Shown: piece after piece, positions 1 through 12,536 of the stretch
How positions within the stretch are numbered: the stretch's first letter is position 1
Layout of the letters: each line of letters begins with the position of its first letter
Assembly (NCBI GenBank): GCA_949128115.1
Contig: OX421963.1
Coordinates: forward strand, 3,100,001 to 3,164,000
DNA: 64,000 nucleotides
Reading direction: 5' to 3'
Source: Anaspis maculata
Lineage: Eukaryota; Arthropoda; Insecta; Coleoptera; Scraptiidae
Notes under the pieces: model-generated
The model's database searches: none
What the model was told of the DNA's origin: nothing
The model's input: the letters and a program-made list of their open reading frames with translations, nothing else
Program-made: the position numbers and the translations under genes

Positions 1-3000
1 TTTTCCATCAGATTTTGGAAATTGCTAGGTTCAGGATACACTCAGAAATGAAAGAATCGATAGAGCATTGTTTTTTGATATTTCCAAGAAGAAAAAATGA
101 GAATTTCAATTTCCTTTGTTCAAATTCAAAATTTCGCTCTTGTCGAGCCATGTCGTGCTTCGAGTTGACAGAAATGGTTCTTACCGCGACATGGAACAGG
201 AGTGTCGCGCTATGATGGGCTTTTAGTGGGACACATGAAAGGAAGTAAACTTTCGCAATATCACACTTTGGCAACATGGCATTTCTCAGTGAAATTTACT
301 GACGATACGGTCGCCATTGTAACGACGTTTGGCAATATGATTTGATATTTACTTGAATGTCATGTTGAACGTCCAAGTCTTTCGACGATCAGGTAGTATC
401 TATGGATTTCATTTCACAAATGAAGAATCAGTAAAAATGTCTTTTCAATCAAATTTTGAAAATTTCTAGGTTCAATATAGACTCAGAAATGAGAGAATCG
501 ATAGAGTATTGTTTTTTGATATTTCCAAAAAGCGAAAAATGGAAATTTCAGTTTCCTCCGTTCAAATTCAAAATGTCACTCTTGTCGAGCCATGTCGTGC
601 TTTGAGTGAACAGAAATGGTTCTTACCGCGACATGGAACAGGAGTGTCGCGCTATGATAGGCTTTTAGTGGGACACATGAAGGGAATTGAACTTTCTCAA
701 TATCACACTTTGGCAACATGGCATTTCTCAGTGAAAATCTACTGACTATACGGTCGCCATTGTAACGACTTTTGTCGATATGATTTGATATTTACTTAAA
801 TGTCAATTTGAACGTCCAAGTCTTTCGACGATCAGGTTGTATCTATGGAATTATTTTCGCAAATGAAGAACAAGTAAAAATGTCTTTTCCATCAGATTTT
901 GAAAATTTCTAGGTTCAATATACACTCAGAAATGAGAGAATCGATAGAGCATTGTTTTTTGATATTTTTCGAAAAGAAAAAATGGAAATTCCAATTTCCT
1001 TCCTTCAGATTCAAAGTTTCGCTCTTGTCGAGCCATGTCGTGCTTTGAGTGGACAGAAATGGTTCTTAGCGCGACATGGAACAGGAGTGTCGCGCTATGA
1101 TGAGCTTTTAGCGGGACACATGAATGGATATAAACTTTCTCAATATCTCAATATGGCAACATGGCATTTCTCAGTGATATTTACTGACAATACGGTCGCC
1201 ATGGTAACGACTTTTGGCAATATGATCTGATGTTCACTTAAATGTCATCTTGAACGTCCAAGTCTTCTGACGATCAGGTTGTATCTATGGATTTCATTTC
1301 GCAAATGAAGAATAAGTAAAAATGTCTTTTCCATCAGATTTTGGGAGTTTCTAGGTTCAATATAGACTCAGAAATAAAAGAATCGATAGAGCATTGTTTT
1401 TTGATATTTTCAAATTAAAAAAATGGAAATTTCAATTTCCTTTGTTCAAATTCAAAATTTCGCTCTTGTCGAGCCATGTCGTGCTTTGAGTGGACAGAAA
1501 TGGTTCTTACCGCGACATGGAACAGGAGTGTCGCGCTATGATGGGCTTTTAGTGGGACACATGAAAGGAAATAAACTTTCGCAATATCACACTTTGGCAA
1601 CATGGCATTTCTCAGTGAAATCTACTGACGATACGGTCGCCATTCTAACGACTTTCGGCAATATGATTTGATGTTTACTTAAATGTCATCTTGAACGTCC
1701 AAGTCTTCTGACGATCAGGTTGTATCTATGGAATTTATTTCCAAAATGAAGAATAAGTAAAAATGTCTTTTCCATCAGATTTTGGAAATTGCTAGGTTCA
1801 GGATACACTCAGAAATGAAAGAATCGATAGAGCATTGTTTTTTGATATTTTCAAATAGAAAAAATGAAAATTTCAATTTCCTTTGTTCAAATTCAAAATT
1901 TCGCTCTTGTCGAGCCATGTCGTGCTTTGAGTGGACAGAAATGGTTCTTACCGCGACATGGAACAGGAGTGTCGCGCTATGATGGGCTTTTAGTGGGACA
2001 CATGAAAGAAAATAAACTTTCGCAATATCACACTTTGGCAACATGGCATTTCTCAGTGAAATCTACTGACGATACGGTCGCCATTGTAACGACTTTTGGC
2101 AATATGATTTGATGTTTACCTTAATGTCATCTTGAACGTCCAAGTCTTCTGACGATCAGGTTGTATCTATGGAATTATTTTCGCAAATGAAGAATAAGTA
2201 AAAATGTCTTTTCTATCAGATTTTGGAAGTTTCTAGGCTCAATATAGACTCAGAAATAGAAGAATCATTAGGGGATTGTTTTTTGATATCTCCAAAAAGA
2301 AAAAATGGAAATTTCAGTTTCCTTCGTTCAAATTCAAAATGTCGCTCTTGTCGAGCCATGTCGTGCTTTGAGTGGACAGAAATGGTTCTTAGCGCGACAT
2401 GGAACAGGAGTGTCGCGCTATGATGAGCTTTTAGCGGGACACATGAATGGATATAAACTTTCTCAATATCTCAATATGGCAACATGGCATTTCTCAGTGA
2501 TATTTACTGACAATACGGTCGCCATGGTAACGACTTTTGGCGATATGATCTGATGTTCACTTAAATGTCATCTTGAACGTCCAAGTCTTCTGACGATCAG
2601 GTTGTATCTATGGATTTCATTTCGCAAATGAAGAATAAGTAAAAATGTCTTTTCCATCAGATTTTGGAAGTTTCTAGGTTCAATATAGACTCAGAAATAA
2701 AAGAATCGATAGAGCATTGTTTTTTGATATCTCCAAAAAGAAAAAATGGAAATTTCAGTTTCCTTTGTTCAAATTCAAAATGTCGCTCTTGTCGAGCCAT
2801 GTCGTGCTTTGAGTGAACAGAAATGGTTCTTACCGCGACAGGAACAGGAGTGTCGCGCTATGATAGGCTCTTAGTGGGACACATGAATGGAAATAAACTT
2901 TCTCAATATCACAATATGGCAACATGGCATTTCTCAGTGAAATCTACTGACTATACGGTCGCCATTGTAACGACTTTTGTCGATATGATTTGATATTTAC

Positions 3001-4085
3001 TTAAATGTCATTTTGAACGTCCAAGTCTTTCGACGATCAGGTTGTATCTATGGAATTATTTTCGCAAATGAAGAACAAGTAAAAATGTCTTTTCCATCAG
3101 ATTTTGGAAATTTCTAGGTTCAATATACACTCAGAAATGAGAGAATCGATAGAGCATTGTTTTTTGATATTTTTCAAAAAGAAAAAATGGAAATTCCAAT
3201 TTCCTTCCTTCAGATTCAAAGTTTCGCTCTTGTCGAGCCATGTCGTGCTTTGAGTGGACAGAAATGGTTCTTAGCGCGACATGGAACAGGAGTGTCGCGC
3301 TATGATGCGATTTTAGCGGGACACATGAATGGATATAAACTTTCTCAATATCTCAATATGGCAACATGGCATTTTTCAGTGATATTTACTGACAATACGG
3401 TCGCCATGGTAACGATTTTTGGCAATATGATCTGATGTTCACTAAAATGTCATCTTGAACGTCCAAGTCTTCTGACGATCAGGTTGTATCTATGGATTTC
3501 ATTTCGCAAATGAAGAATAAGTAAAAATGTCTTTTCCATCAGATTTTGGAAGTTTCTAGGTTCAATATAGACTCAGAAATAAAAGAATCGATAGAGCATT
3601 GTTTTTTGATATTTCCAAAAAGAAAAAATGAAAATTTCAATTTTCTTCGTTCAAATTCAAAATTTCGCTCTTGTCGAGCCATGTCGTGCTTTGAGTGGAC
3701 AGAAATGGTTCTTAGCGCGACATGGAACAGGAGTGTCGCGCTATGATGCGCTTTTAGCGGGACACATGGAAGGAAATAAACTTTCTCAATATCACAATTT
3801 GGCAACATGGCATTTCTCAGTGATATCTACTGACAATACGGTCGCCATGGTAACGACTTTTGGCAATATGATTTGATATTTACTTAAATGTCATCTTGAA
3901 CGTCCAAGTCTTCTGACGATCAGGTTGTATCTACGGATTTTATTTCCAAAATGAAGAATAAGTAAAAATGTCTTTTCCATCAGATTTTGGAAATTGCTAG
4001 GTTCAGGATACACTCAGAAATGAAAGAATCGATAGAGCATTGTTTTTTGATATTTCCAAAAAGAAAAAATGAGAATTTCAATTTC
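1..4085. repeat. 441-bp satellite array, first block
   Basis: Head-to-tail monomers repeat every 441 bp. Equivalent points fall near 541, 982, 1423, 1864, 2305, 3187 and 3628, and the 2305-3187 gap is exactly two units. The best conserved part of each monomer includes GTCGAGCCATGTCGTGCTTT and the GTCGCGCTATGATG motif. Open frames of 62-92 codons recur in both strands because 441 is divisible by three, but no monomer is open throughout and the products resemble no family I know. I read this as non-coding satellite. The block stops inside a monomer at 4085, where a TIR element has inserted. Confidence 0.93.
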
Positions 4086-6130
4086 CCCCAGTAGCAAGCA
4101 ATATTCACCTAATATGTTCCAAATATTGCCGGAATATTACAATGTTGGCTAAATATTACGTATATTGGATCAATATTTGTCTTATATTTGCAAACAAATA
4201 TTCATTTCTGGATGTACATCAAATATCTTTACAATATATGAAAACTAATAAGCAATTCACAATGTGCATTAAATATTCGTCTCATATGTGGAAACAAATG
4301 TGCATTTTTAAATGTGCATTGAATATTCGTCTGATATTTGGAAACAAATGTGCATTTCTAAATGTGAATTGAACATTCAGCTGATATATGGAAATAGTCC
4401 ATCAGTTCATAATATGCAATGGACATTAATATGTCATTTGCGAAAAGAAATGTACAACTTCCAATGCTCATTAAATGTTTGTCTCAAGTCGTACGAAAAA
4501 AAAAATGGAGTTCTAAACCTACAACTGACAGACATTCATCATGTGCAAAAATATTTGTGTCGAGATTTTGTGTTTAATGTACCTAATCCTATTTTTCATG
4601 TTGACTACTGAACAAAGCTGATGATAATTATTGTCTCCAGGCCAAGGTCATTTAATGTACCATCGCGTGCAAAAAAATCTAGTACAGAGAGTGAAGTGGA
4701 GTGTACCGATTTCGGCCGGCTGTCACAGTGACATCAAGCCAAAATCAGTACACTCCGCTTCACTCTCTGTACTAGATTTTTTTGCACGCGATGGTATACC
4801 TACCTACATGACTGCTATCCATAGTTGCCAGCTAACTTTGGTAGACGAGCTGAGGAAAATAAATGCAAATCTATGTATATTGTACCAATTTGAATCCCAT
4901 CTAGAAAATATGTTTATTAGGGCGAAAATAGAATTTAATTTAATTTATGGTAGTTAAGATAGAGATTTGAAATCCGCGCGGGAAATGTAGCCAACGTCAA
5001 ATCGCAAACTACCAAATCATGCTGTTGTAAGTATAATCCAGATCAACGGGTGATGAGACATGGAGTCGGCGTAAATCAAAATTACCGAGCTATATCCTAA
5101 CATTTCCAGTCAAGTAAAGCTGAGAATGGGCTGAAGTGCTGATTTTACGTGCAAAAACGTTTGCGTTTAGTTGCGTTTTCGCTGCTAGGTTGGCAGAGCT
5201 GGCTGTCAAGAGAGCGTCAGTGAGAATTATGTCAATTTTTGGCAGTGTTTCGCGGCTTTTTGCTTCCAGTGGGAAACGGTCTTGTGGTCTGGTCTTTTAC
5301 TCTTCTGAAGCAGAAACTTTCAGAGTGCAGAGACGCTATTTCTTAATTAGTTCGATTAATTTTTGTCACAGGTAACTTGGTAAGTCGAATACATTTATTA
5401 TTACACATTGCATTTAATGGTTATGTGTTGTGTTCTGCTATTCATGCCCCCTCACCCTCAGGGAGGGATTAGGGGGCGACTTTTATGAAGTGAAACTCAT
5501 TATTAGATGTTTCATTTTTATGTACTGGTCGCCTGCAGCTGCCCTATTAAATTGGACGGATACGGAAATCGACAAAGAAGTAGGGTTGTTCCTGGCGACA
5601 AGTAAGTCGCGGTTGGTGCCATCAGAAAGATAAAATGGGTGCTAAGTCAACAGTTTATTTTTCGCATCATTCTCCTGGCGGTAAGTTTTCTGCATTCGTA
5701 TTTACAAACCTCATTATGAATAAAATACTGTATATTATGTTTCAGAACGCAGAAGAATGAAGGCTGTAATGCAATTTCTGTTTTGAAATTATATTTTTTG
5801 TTGCATTTTTTACTTCATTTATTCTGTTACTATTTTTTACAGTTCTAATAAAAAATATGAATATATTTCATGCAATATAATTGAAATATCCTTGTCAAAT
5901 CTTTATGAATATTCATTTTGAATATTCAGCTTTGAACCTGTTTCAAACAATTATTAATATTCGATTTAAATATCCACCAGATGTAATGCAACTAATATGG
6001 TATAGATATTTAAATTGAATATTTATAAATATTCACTTCGAATATTTCCCCTATATAAATAAATCTGTCGTTTTAATATTATATGAATATTTTTGTCGAA
6101 TATGTCTTCAATATTTCTTTGCTACTGGGG
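4086..6130. mobile_element. Non-autonomous TIR DNA transposon inserted in the satellite
   Basis: The ends are the perfect 12-bp inverted repeats CCCCAGTAGCAA and TTGCTACTGGGG. They are flanked by a direct TC at 4084-4085 and 6131-6132. The uninterrupted monomer reads ATTTCCTTTG at this site, so removing the element and one TC restores it. Both terminal regions are dense in AATATTC/GAATATT subterminal motifs. No transposase frame is visible. The interior holds a 49-bp-arm hairpin (4658-4796) and exon-like segments (about 5136-5380 and 5540-5602) followed by GTAAGT-type donors, possibly captured host sequence. The superfamily is unclear; a 2-bp duplication with subterminal repeats would be compatible with a CMC/EnSpm-type element, but that is inference. 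Confidence 0.85.
4658..4796. repeat. Long hairpin inside the TIR element
   Basis: Two 49-bp arms (4658-4706 and 4748-4796) are reverse complements with one mismatch, around a 41-nt loop. The arms begin TACCATCGCGTGC and end GTGGAGTGTAC. Such a perfect stem inside an otherwise diverged AT-rich element suggests a recent inversion duplication, or a small independent hairpin element. Confidence 0.9.
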
Positions 6131-7825
6131 TCCTTTGTTCAAATTCAAAATTTCGCTCTTGTCGAGCCATGTCGTGCTTTGAGTGGACAGAAATGGTTCT
6201 TACCGCGACATGGAACAGGAGTGTTGCGCTATGATGGGCTTTTAGTGGGACACATGAAAGGAAATAAACTTTCGCAATATCACACTTTGGCAACATGGCA
6301 TTTCTCAGTGAAATCTACTGACGATACGGTCGCCATTGTAACGACTTTTGGCAATATGATTTGATGTTTACTTAAATGTCATCTTGAACGTCCATGTCTT
6401 ATGACGATCAGGTTGTATCTCTGGAATTATTTTCGCAAATGAAGAATAAGTAAAAATGTCTTTTCCATCAGATTTTGGAAATTTCTAGGTTCAATATAGA
6501 CTCAGAAATAAAAGAATCGATGGAGCATTGTTCTTTGATATTTCCAAAAAGAAAAAATGAAAATTTCAATTTCCTTCGTTCAAATTCAAAATTTCGCTTT
6601 TGTCGAGCCATGTCGTGCTTTGAGTGGACAGAAATGGTTCTTAGCGCGACATGGAACAGGAGTGTCGCGCTATGATGCGCTTTTAGCGGGACACATGAAA
6701 GGTAGTAAACTTTCTCAATATCACAATTTGGCAACATGGCATTTCTCAGTGATATCTACTGACAATACGGTCGCCATGGTAACGACTTTTGAGCAATATG
6801 ATTTGATATTTACTTAAATGTCATCTTGAACGTCCAAGTCTTCTGACGATCAGGTTGTATCTATGGATTTTATTTCCAAAATGAAGAATAAGTAAAAATG
6901 TCTTTTCCATCAGATTTTGGAAATTGCTAGGTTCAGGATACACTCAGAAATGAAAGAATCGATAGAGCATTGTTTTTTGATATTTCCAAGAAGAAAAAAT
7001 GAGAATTTCAATTTCCTTTGTTCAAATTCAAAATTTCGCTCTTGTCGAGCCATGTCGTGCTTCGAGTTGACAGAAATGGTTCTTACCGCGACATGGAACA
7101 GGAGTGTCGCGCTATGATGGGCTTTTAGTGGGACACATGAAAGGAAGTAAACTTTCGCAATATCACACTTTGGCAACATGGCATTTCTCAGTGAAATTTA
7201 CTGACGATACGGTCGCCATTGTAACGACGTTTGGCAATATGATTTGATATTTACTTGAATGTCATGTTGAACGTCCAAGTCTTTCGACGATCAGGTAGTA
7301 TCTATGGATTTCATTTCACAAATGAAGAATCAGTAAAAATGTCTTTTCAATCAAATTTTGAAAATTTCTAGGTTCAATATAGACTCAGAAATGAGAGAAT
7401 CGATAGAGTATTGTTTTTTGATATTTCCAAAAAGCGAAAAATGGAAATTTCAGTTTCCTCCGTTCAAATTCAAAATGTCACTCTTGTCGAGCCATGTCGT
7501 GCTTTGAGTGAACAGAAATGGTTCTTACCGCGACATGGAACAGGAGTGTCGCGCTATGATAGGCTTTTAGTGGGACACATGAAGGGAATTGAACTTTCTC
7601 AATATCACACTTTGGCAACATGGCATTTCTCAGTGAAAATCTACTGACGATACGGTCGCCATTGTAACGACTTTTGTCGATATGATTTGATATTTACTTG
7701 AATGTCATCTTGAACGTCCAAGTCTTTCGACAATTAGGTAGTATACTATGGATTTCATTTCGCAAATGACGAATAAGTAAAAATGTCTTTTCCATCAGAT
7801 TTTGAAAATTTCTAGGTTCAATATA
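6131..7825. repeat. 441-bp satellite array, second block
   Basis: The array resumes mid-monomer after the TIR element, at the matching monomer position, and continues to the palindromic insertion at 7826. Bases 6903 to about 7648 are virtually identical to bases 1 to about 746 (offset 6902), far closer than neighbouring monomers are to each other. This implies a recent segmental duplication or conversion within the array. Confidence 0.93.
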
Positions 7826-9366
7826 CAGGGTGGTCCATCCTAGCGTAATTATCCCATAGCGGTCTTACCGTTCAAGATAGAGAAAAAGATGTAATGAAAA
7901 AGTTATATGGTTTGATGAGACCTATAACTTAAAATTATTTTCGGCTATACAGGGCGTCCCATTTTGACGGGATCAACAAAACGTCAATTTTTTTAAATAG
8001 AACACCCTTTTTTTTTTGCATTTTTATGTTCAACTTTTTCAACCGTCTCATGCCTGTATTTTTGTTTTTCAATTGTTTGGCAGTGCTACCAACTAAAAAT
8101 TGAAGACTAAAAAAAATCGCATTTTTACAGTTTTCTTAGAAAAATCGTAACGGCCTTGCTTTCCAAAACTAAGAGATGAAACTTGACATGGTGATAGTCA
8201 AGTCAAAGACCAATATCTCATCGTCAGAAAATGGGGATTTCTTGATACAGGGCGTTCACAAAAAAACATCAAACTTCATAATTTTCAAAGTATCATAACT
8301 CATTTTTTTCAAATGGCATGCCCCTAATTTTATAACGTTATCTGATAACTTTTTTTATCCTTTTCCATTTTTATCAGGGGTACCCTACCCTTAAACTCCA
8401 TTTTTTTCGAGGTAATCGGAAATTTTCACAAAATTTGCTATTTTTCTTGTTTTTTGTTTCAAAAATTAAGTTGGCCATGATGAATGACAGACTAGCCAAA
8501 TAATACGCAACTCTCAGTTAGTCAGTCTGAATATTGTCGAACAGAGAAAAATGATTTTACGCGAGAGGAAATAATTCATATGATATTCTGGTAATAACCC
8601 AGATATCCAGGATCCCACTTTGTTTACTTTTTGCGTTGGAGCCATTTTTTTGTTCGACAGTATTCACACCGACTAACTGACAGCTGCATACTATTTGGCT
8701 CGTCTGTCATTCATCACGGCTAACTAAATTTTTTGAAAAAACCAAGAAAAATAGCAAATTTTGTGAAAATTCCCGATTGTCTCGGAAAAAATGAAGATTA
8801 ATGGTAGGGTACCCCTAGTAAAAATGGAAGAGGATAAAAAAAGCTATCAAATAACGTTATAAAATTAGGGACATGTTATTTGAAAAAAATGAGTTATGAT
8901 ACTTTGAAAATTATGAAGTTTGATGTTTTTTTGTGAACGCCTTGTATCAAGAAATCCCAATTTTTTGACATTGGGATATTGGTCTTTGAGTTGACTACCA
9001 CCATGTCAAGTTTCATATCTACGTTTTGAAAAGCAAGGCCGCTAGGATTTTTCTAAGAAAACTGTGAAAATGCGATTTTTTTTAGTTTTTAATTTTTAGT
9101 TGGTAGCACTGCCACACAATTGAAAAACAAAAATACAGACATGAGACAGTTGAAAAAGTTGAACATGAAAAAGCAAAAAAATATAGGGTGTTCCATTCAA
9201 AAAAGTGACGTTTTGTTAATCTCGTCAAAATGGGACACCCTGTATAGCTGAAAATAATTTTACCTTATAGGTCTCATCAAACCATATAATTCTTCCCCCA
9301 CATCTTTTCCTCTATCTTGATCGGTAAGACCGCTATGGGATAATTACGCTAGGATGGACCACCCTG
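7826..9366. mobile_element. Palindromic element family B, copy 1
   Basis: The 1541-bp element begins CAGGGTGGTCCATCCTAGCG and ends with its reverse complement, flanked by a TA duplication (7824-7825 and 9367-9368). The interrupted monomer reads CAATATACACTCAG once the element and one TA are removed. Homology between the arms runs almost to the centre near 8600, so the whole element is an imperfect fold-back. No transposase-like frame is present. A TA target and CAGGG ends suggest mobilisation by an IS630/Tc1/mariner-type enzyme, which is inference. Confidence 0.9.
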
Positions 9367-9560
9367 TACACTCAGAAGTGAGAGAATCGATAGAGCATTG
9401 TTTTTTGATATTCCCAAAAAGAAAAGTGAAATTTAAATTTGCTTTCTTCAAATTCAAAATTTCGCTCTTGTCGAGCCATGTCGTGCTTTGAGTGGACAGA
9501 AATGGTTCTTACTGCGACATGGAACAGGAGTGTCGCGTTATGATGGGTTTTTAGTGGGAC
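9367..9560. repeat. Terminal satellite monomer fragment
   Basis: This is the right half of the monomer split by family B. Satellite homology runs to about 9560 and then ends abruptly. A much more diverged monomer is recognisable at about 9755-9915, including TTCTTTGTTTAAATTTAAA and ACTGAAATGGTTCTTAGCGC, as expected at an old array edge. Confidence 0.8.
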
Positions 9561-10139
9561 GCAAAAAAAGTAGGATCTCAAAGACGCTTCGATAACTTCA
9601 CATTTCTTGTTGTTAACCGAAAAGGGGAATTTACGCCATGGAGTGACTTTTGGCAGAGTTGATCATTGCCAAAAATTAATCTGCTTGGTCGTAGGCTTTC
9701 GAAATGTAGAATATGCGGATATTTGTTTTTTTTCATAATAGGAGTATTTTTCTGTCAGATGTAGGCCCAGGAATGAGAAAATTGATCGTATAATTTAAAA
9801 AAAATTGCATACCCTACCTATTCCAGTTTTCTTTGTTTAAATTTAAAATTTTAATCTTGTCACGCCGTGTCGCTTTTTGAATGTACTGAAATGGTTCTTA
9901 GCGCTACATCGAACGTATATACTGCTTCACGTCTTATGTGCTCCTGGTACCTCATCCCCTTTTACGTCCGTTTTCCTATTGTTTCGTTTGGATATTTCGG
10001 GTGCATTATCCCCAAACAAAAGTCGAGGGAGGGTTGCGCTAAATTTCGGGATGTTAGACAGGGTAATTTCTCTATGTCGCGGTCATGTCGCCACGAGGGG
10101 TCGACCACGGTCAAAAGTCTGGTACAAAAAACCTCCAAA
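9561..10139. other. Gene-less array margin
   Basis: No gene is visible. The stretch holds the degenerate satellite monomer at about 9755-9915 and a segment at 10086-10110 that recurs inverted at about 13465-13490 (CACGAGGGGT core). Confidence 0.5.
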
Positions 10140-10290
10140 TAGAGTAAAACCTCCAATACCTCCACAATATCTCCACATATCTCCACGGATCCCCACGGAT
10201 CCCCACGGATCTCCACGGATCCCCACGGATCTCCACGGATCCCCACAGATCTCCACGGATCTCCACAAAACCTCCATGAATCTCCACAGT
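10140..10290. repeat. 10-bp minisatellite (CCCCACGGAT type), copy 1
   Basis: Tandem units of CCCCACGGAT and CTCCACGGAT. A 10-bp unit returns to frame every 30 bp, so all frames stay open and encode decapeptide repeats such as GSPRIPTDPH. These frames are a by-product of the repeat. Confidence 0.9.
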
Positions 10291-11652
10291 CTAGCGCATG
10301 CGCAGTTTTCGCATACATTCGTACACACATACTGCATATAGGGTTGTCTCAAGTGGGAATCAAATCCAATTGTTTTCTGATAAGTTTGTGATTGTGACCG
10401 TGTCATAAAGACGACTTCGATTTCGATCATTCCATAAGTAGGAATGGACTACAAACAGTGGCTAAGAAGATTTTCTGAATGGAATTTTGCGGAAGATACA
10501 CACATTTTGAAGAAAAAATTCATGAAAAGTAGGAAACTACGCAGTCTATTTTTAGCGCCGGGCGCATATGCAACCTCCCGAACAAAGTGGAAATGGTACT
10601 TAACGAAAGAATAAACACACTAATGGGACTGGGGAGTGAAAAAAGAGTTGTTGAGCCGGGAAAAGCTGAAAATAACGCGTCATAAAACAAGACAGGGCAA
10701 AATGACAAGAAATCTTGAGAAAACCAGGAAAAGACCTTGTTTAGTGGTAATACGCTACCAAAAGGCACAAACGGGACCGTGGAGCGGGATAGAGGTGTTG
10801 TGCGAGGACAATCTGAAAAGAACGCGTCATAAAACAAGAAACAGGGTTGAAAATCGCTAACAATCGTAAAAAAAACATTAAAAAGTAAGAATTACTCACA
10901 CGAAACGGGAAGAAAGTCGCAAGATAAGGTAGTCGACGCGTGTAAAGAAAGAATGAAATGCAGGGAAAAAAACCGAAAGAGCTCAAGGAAAGGATAACAA
11001 CGCATCAAAATCATCGCGCAAAAGCATAAAAAGGCGTAAAGTACTTGAAAAAAAGGAATAAAACACAGCTCCTATACGCAACATACGAGTAACAATACAA
11101 CTGTACAATTTTCGTAGCGTGCTTTAATTTTCCGCTCAAGTGATATAGACAATCAACAATACAGCCGTTTTCACTGTTGCCTAAGTTGAGCCCGTGGGGT
11201 CCCATCAAGAGTTCTGTATTGATCCTGCATGACACAAAAGCTGAAATATCTGGCACGTATTCTGTTTTCTTCTTTACAGCATACACTTTGAAAGGCACAA
11301 TAACAATAACCTGCCATGAGCGATGTCGCACCCAGCTGTCGGCTAGCTGTCAAACGTTGACCATTGTGAATGAAACGTCAATTGTCAAAAAAAGACCAGC
11401 AAGAATAGAGTGTGGTTACCATGGCGATAAGCAAGGAAAGTTAACAATAGGGGCTTGTCCTGAGCAATCATTTCAGGGACATGCGCTGAATTTTAGGCGG
11501 GCTTTTTGAAACAACCGGACAAAAACCTTCGAATCCTACCCTAATGCAACTGTAATGTAATACAGCGCTGAAGATTTCCAGCGCTAGTCTATTTTTGAGA
11601 TAAAATAGCTATAATATTTTATCTGTGCAAAAACTTTGTTCATGACAAAAGG
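10291..11652. other. Gene-less region
   Basis: No gene is supported. Short unrelated open frames overlap on both strands. A phrase around CGCGTCATAAAACAAGA occurs twice (about 10675 and 10825), suggesting an old repeat. The part near 11500-11520 (GAAACAACCGGAC) has an inverted counterpart near 12562, so the nested MITEs may sit inside an older inverted-repeat element. Confidence 0.4.
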
Positions 11653-12536
11653 TGCGTTCAGTCAGCTCATTTAGAGTGCGTTCCACTAAACGATCGCAAC
11701 GCCCACGCCCACGACCGCAGATTTTCCCGTTCCACTAGCTTGCAAACGCCCGCGGTCGTTGTGAGCGGAAACTCAAGTGGAACGGGCGTGCGGTCGTCGT
11801 GGTGTGTCGAGTCACTCGAGTCACGTCTTTTCTGTGGTCAGGGAGCCAGAATTTCATTTTTTTTGAGTTCGCCATAAGGATACCGTATGGGAATTATGGA
11901 TGGGATACCGGCACAACTTTTTTGTTTGACGCATGGGTTTGACGTTTGTAGAGAAAATTGCAGCGACAGTGTTGCCGGTTTTACGCCGCTGATGCGTAGC
12001 CAAACTAGTGTTGCGCGAAATCGCAGTGCCCTGCCAATGGTCTCTATCTTTTAAATGAAGTTGCGTAAAATCATGTGGAAGGAGGCAAAATTAAAAAAAA
12101 AATCGTTATAGAACTGATTGAACTTTAAAGTCGTCACTTTAGGTCGCCATTGCCAAATCAAAAAAGTAAGTCGCAATTTCCAATATAAATTGCTAGAGCT
12201 GGCAACATTGCCGCTAACGACCAGAAGACGACCGCAACGCCTCACCTTTTCAGCGCGATCGTTGTGGGCTTGGAGTGGTCGCGATGTATGACGTCATTCG
12301 TGACGTAGCAACGACCGCAACACACGACCGCGGCTATAAGTGGAACGGGTAGACGGGCGTTGCGGTCGTTGCGATCGTTTAGTGGAACGCACTCTTAGCC
12401 GCAAGTTTTAATTTTAGTCGTAAGCGCTGCATCGCTCATTGGCTGTTCTGAGGAGGCTGGTTCATAAGAGCCAATGGGCGTCTCTGCGCTTGCGACTAAA
12501 ACTAAAACTTGCGGCTAAATAAGCTGACTGAACGCA
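11653..12536. mobile_element. Outer MITE carrying a nested MITE
   Basis: The ends begin TGCGTTCAGTCAGC on the left and finish with the inverse GCTGACTGAACGCA on the right. The inverted homology extends about 50 bp through the GCCGCAAGTTTTA segment once the inner element is removed. The native element is only about 160 bp. No coding capacity is present and I could not define the target duplication. Confidence 0.8.
11674..12394. mobile_element. Inner MITE with TTA target duplication
   Basis: The terminal inverted repeats start GAGTGCGTTCCACTAAACGA, and the element is flanked by TTA at 11671-11673 and 12395-12397. Excising it with one TTA reconstitutes the outer MITE arm. A TTA duplication is typical of PIF/Harbinger-type elements. 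Internal copies of GCGGTCGT and CGTTCCACT form subterminal repeats. No transposase is present. Confidence 0.85.

Noticed and set aside
8..7647. Repeated 60-92-codon frames on both strands as a tandem gene family
   Set aside because: They follow the 441-bp satellite period, occupy overlapping opposite strands and lack recognisable domains; the simplest reading is satellite DNA.
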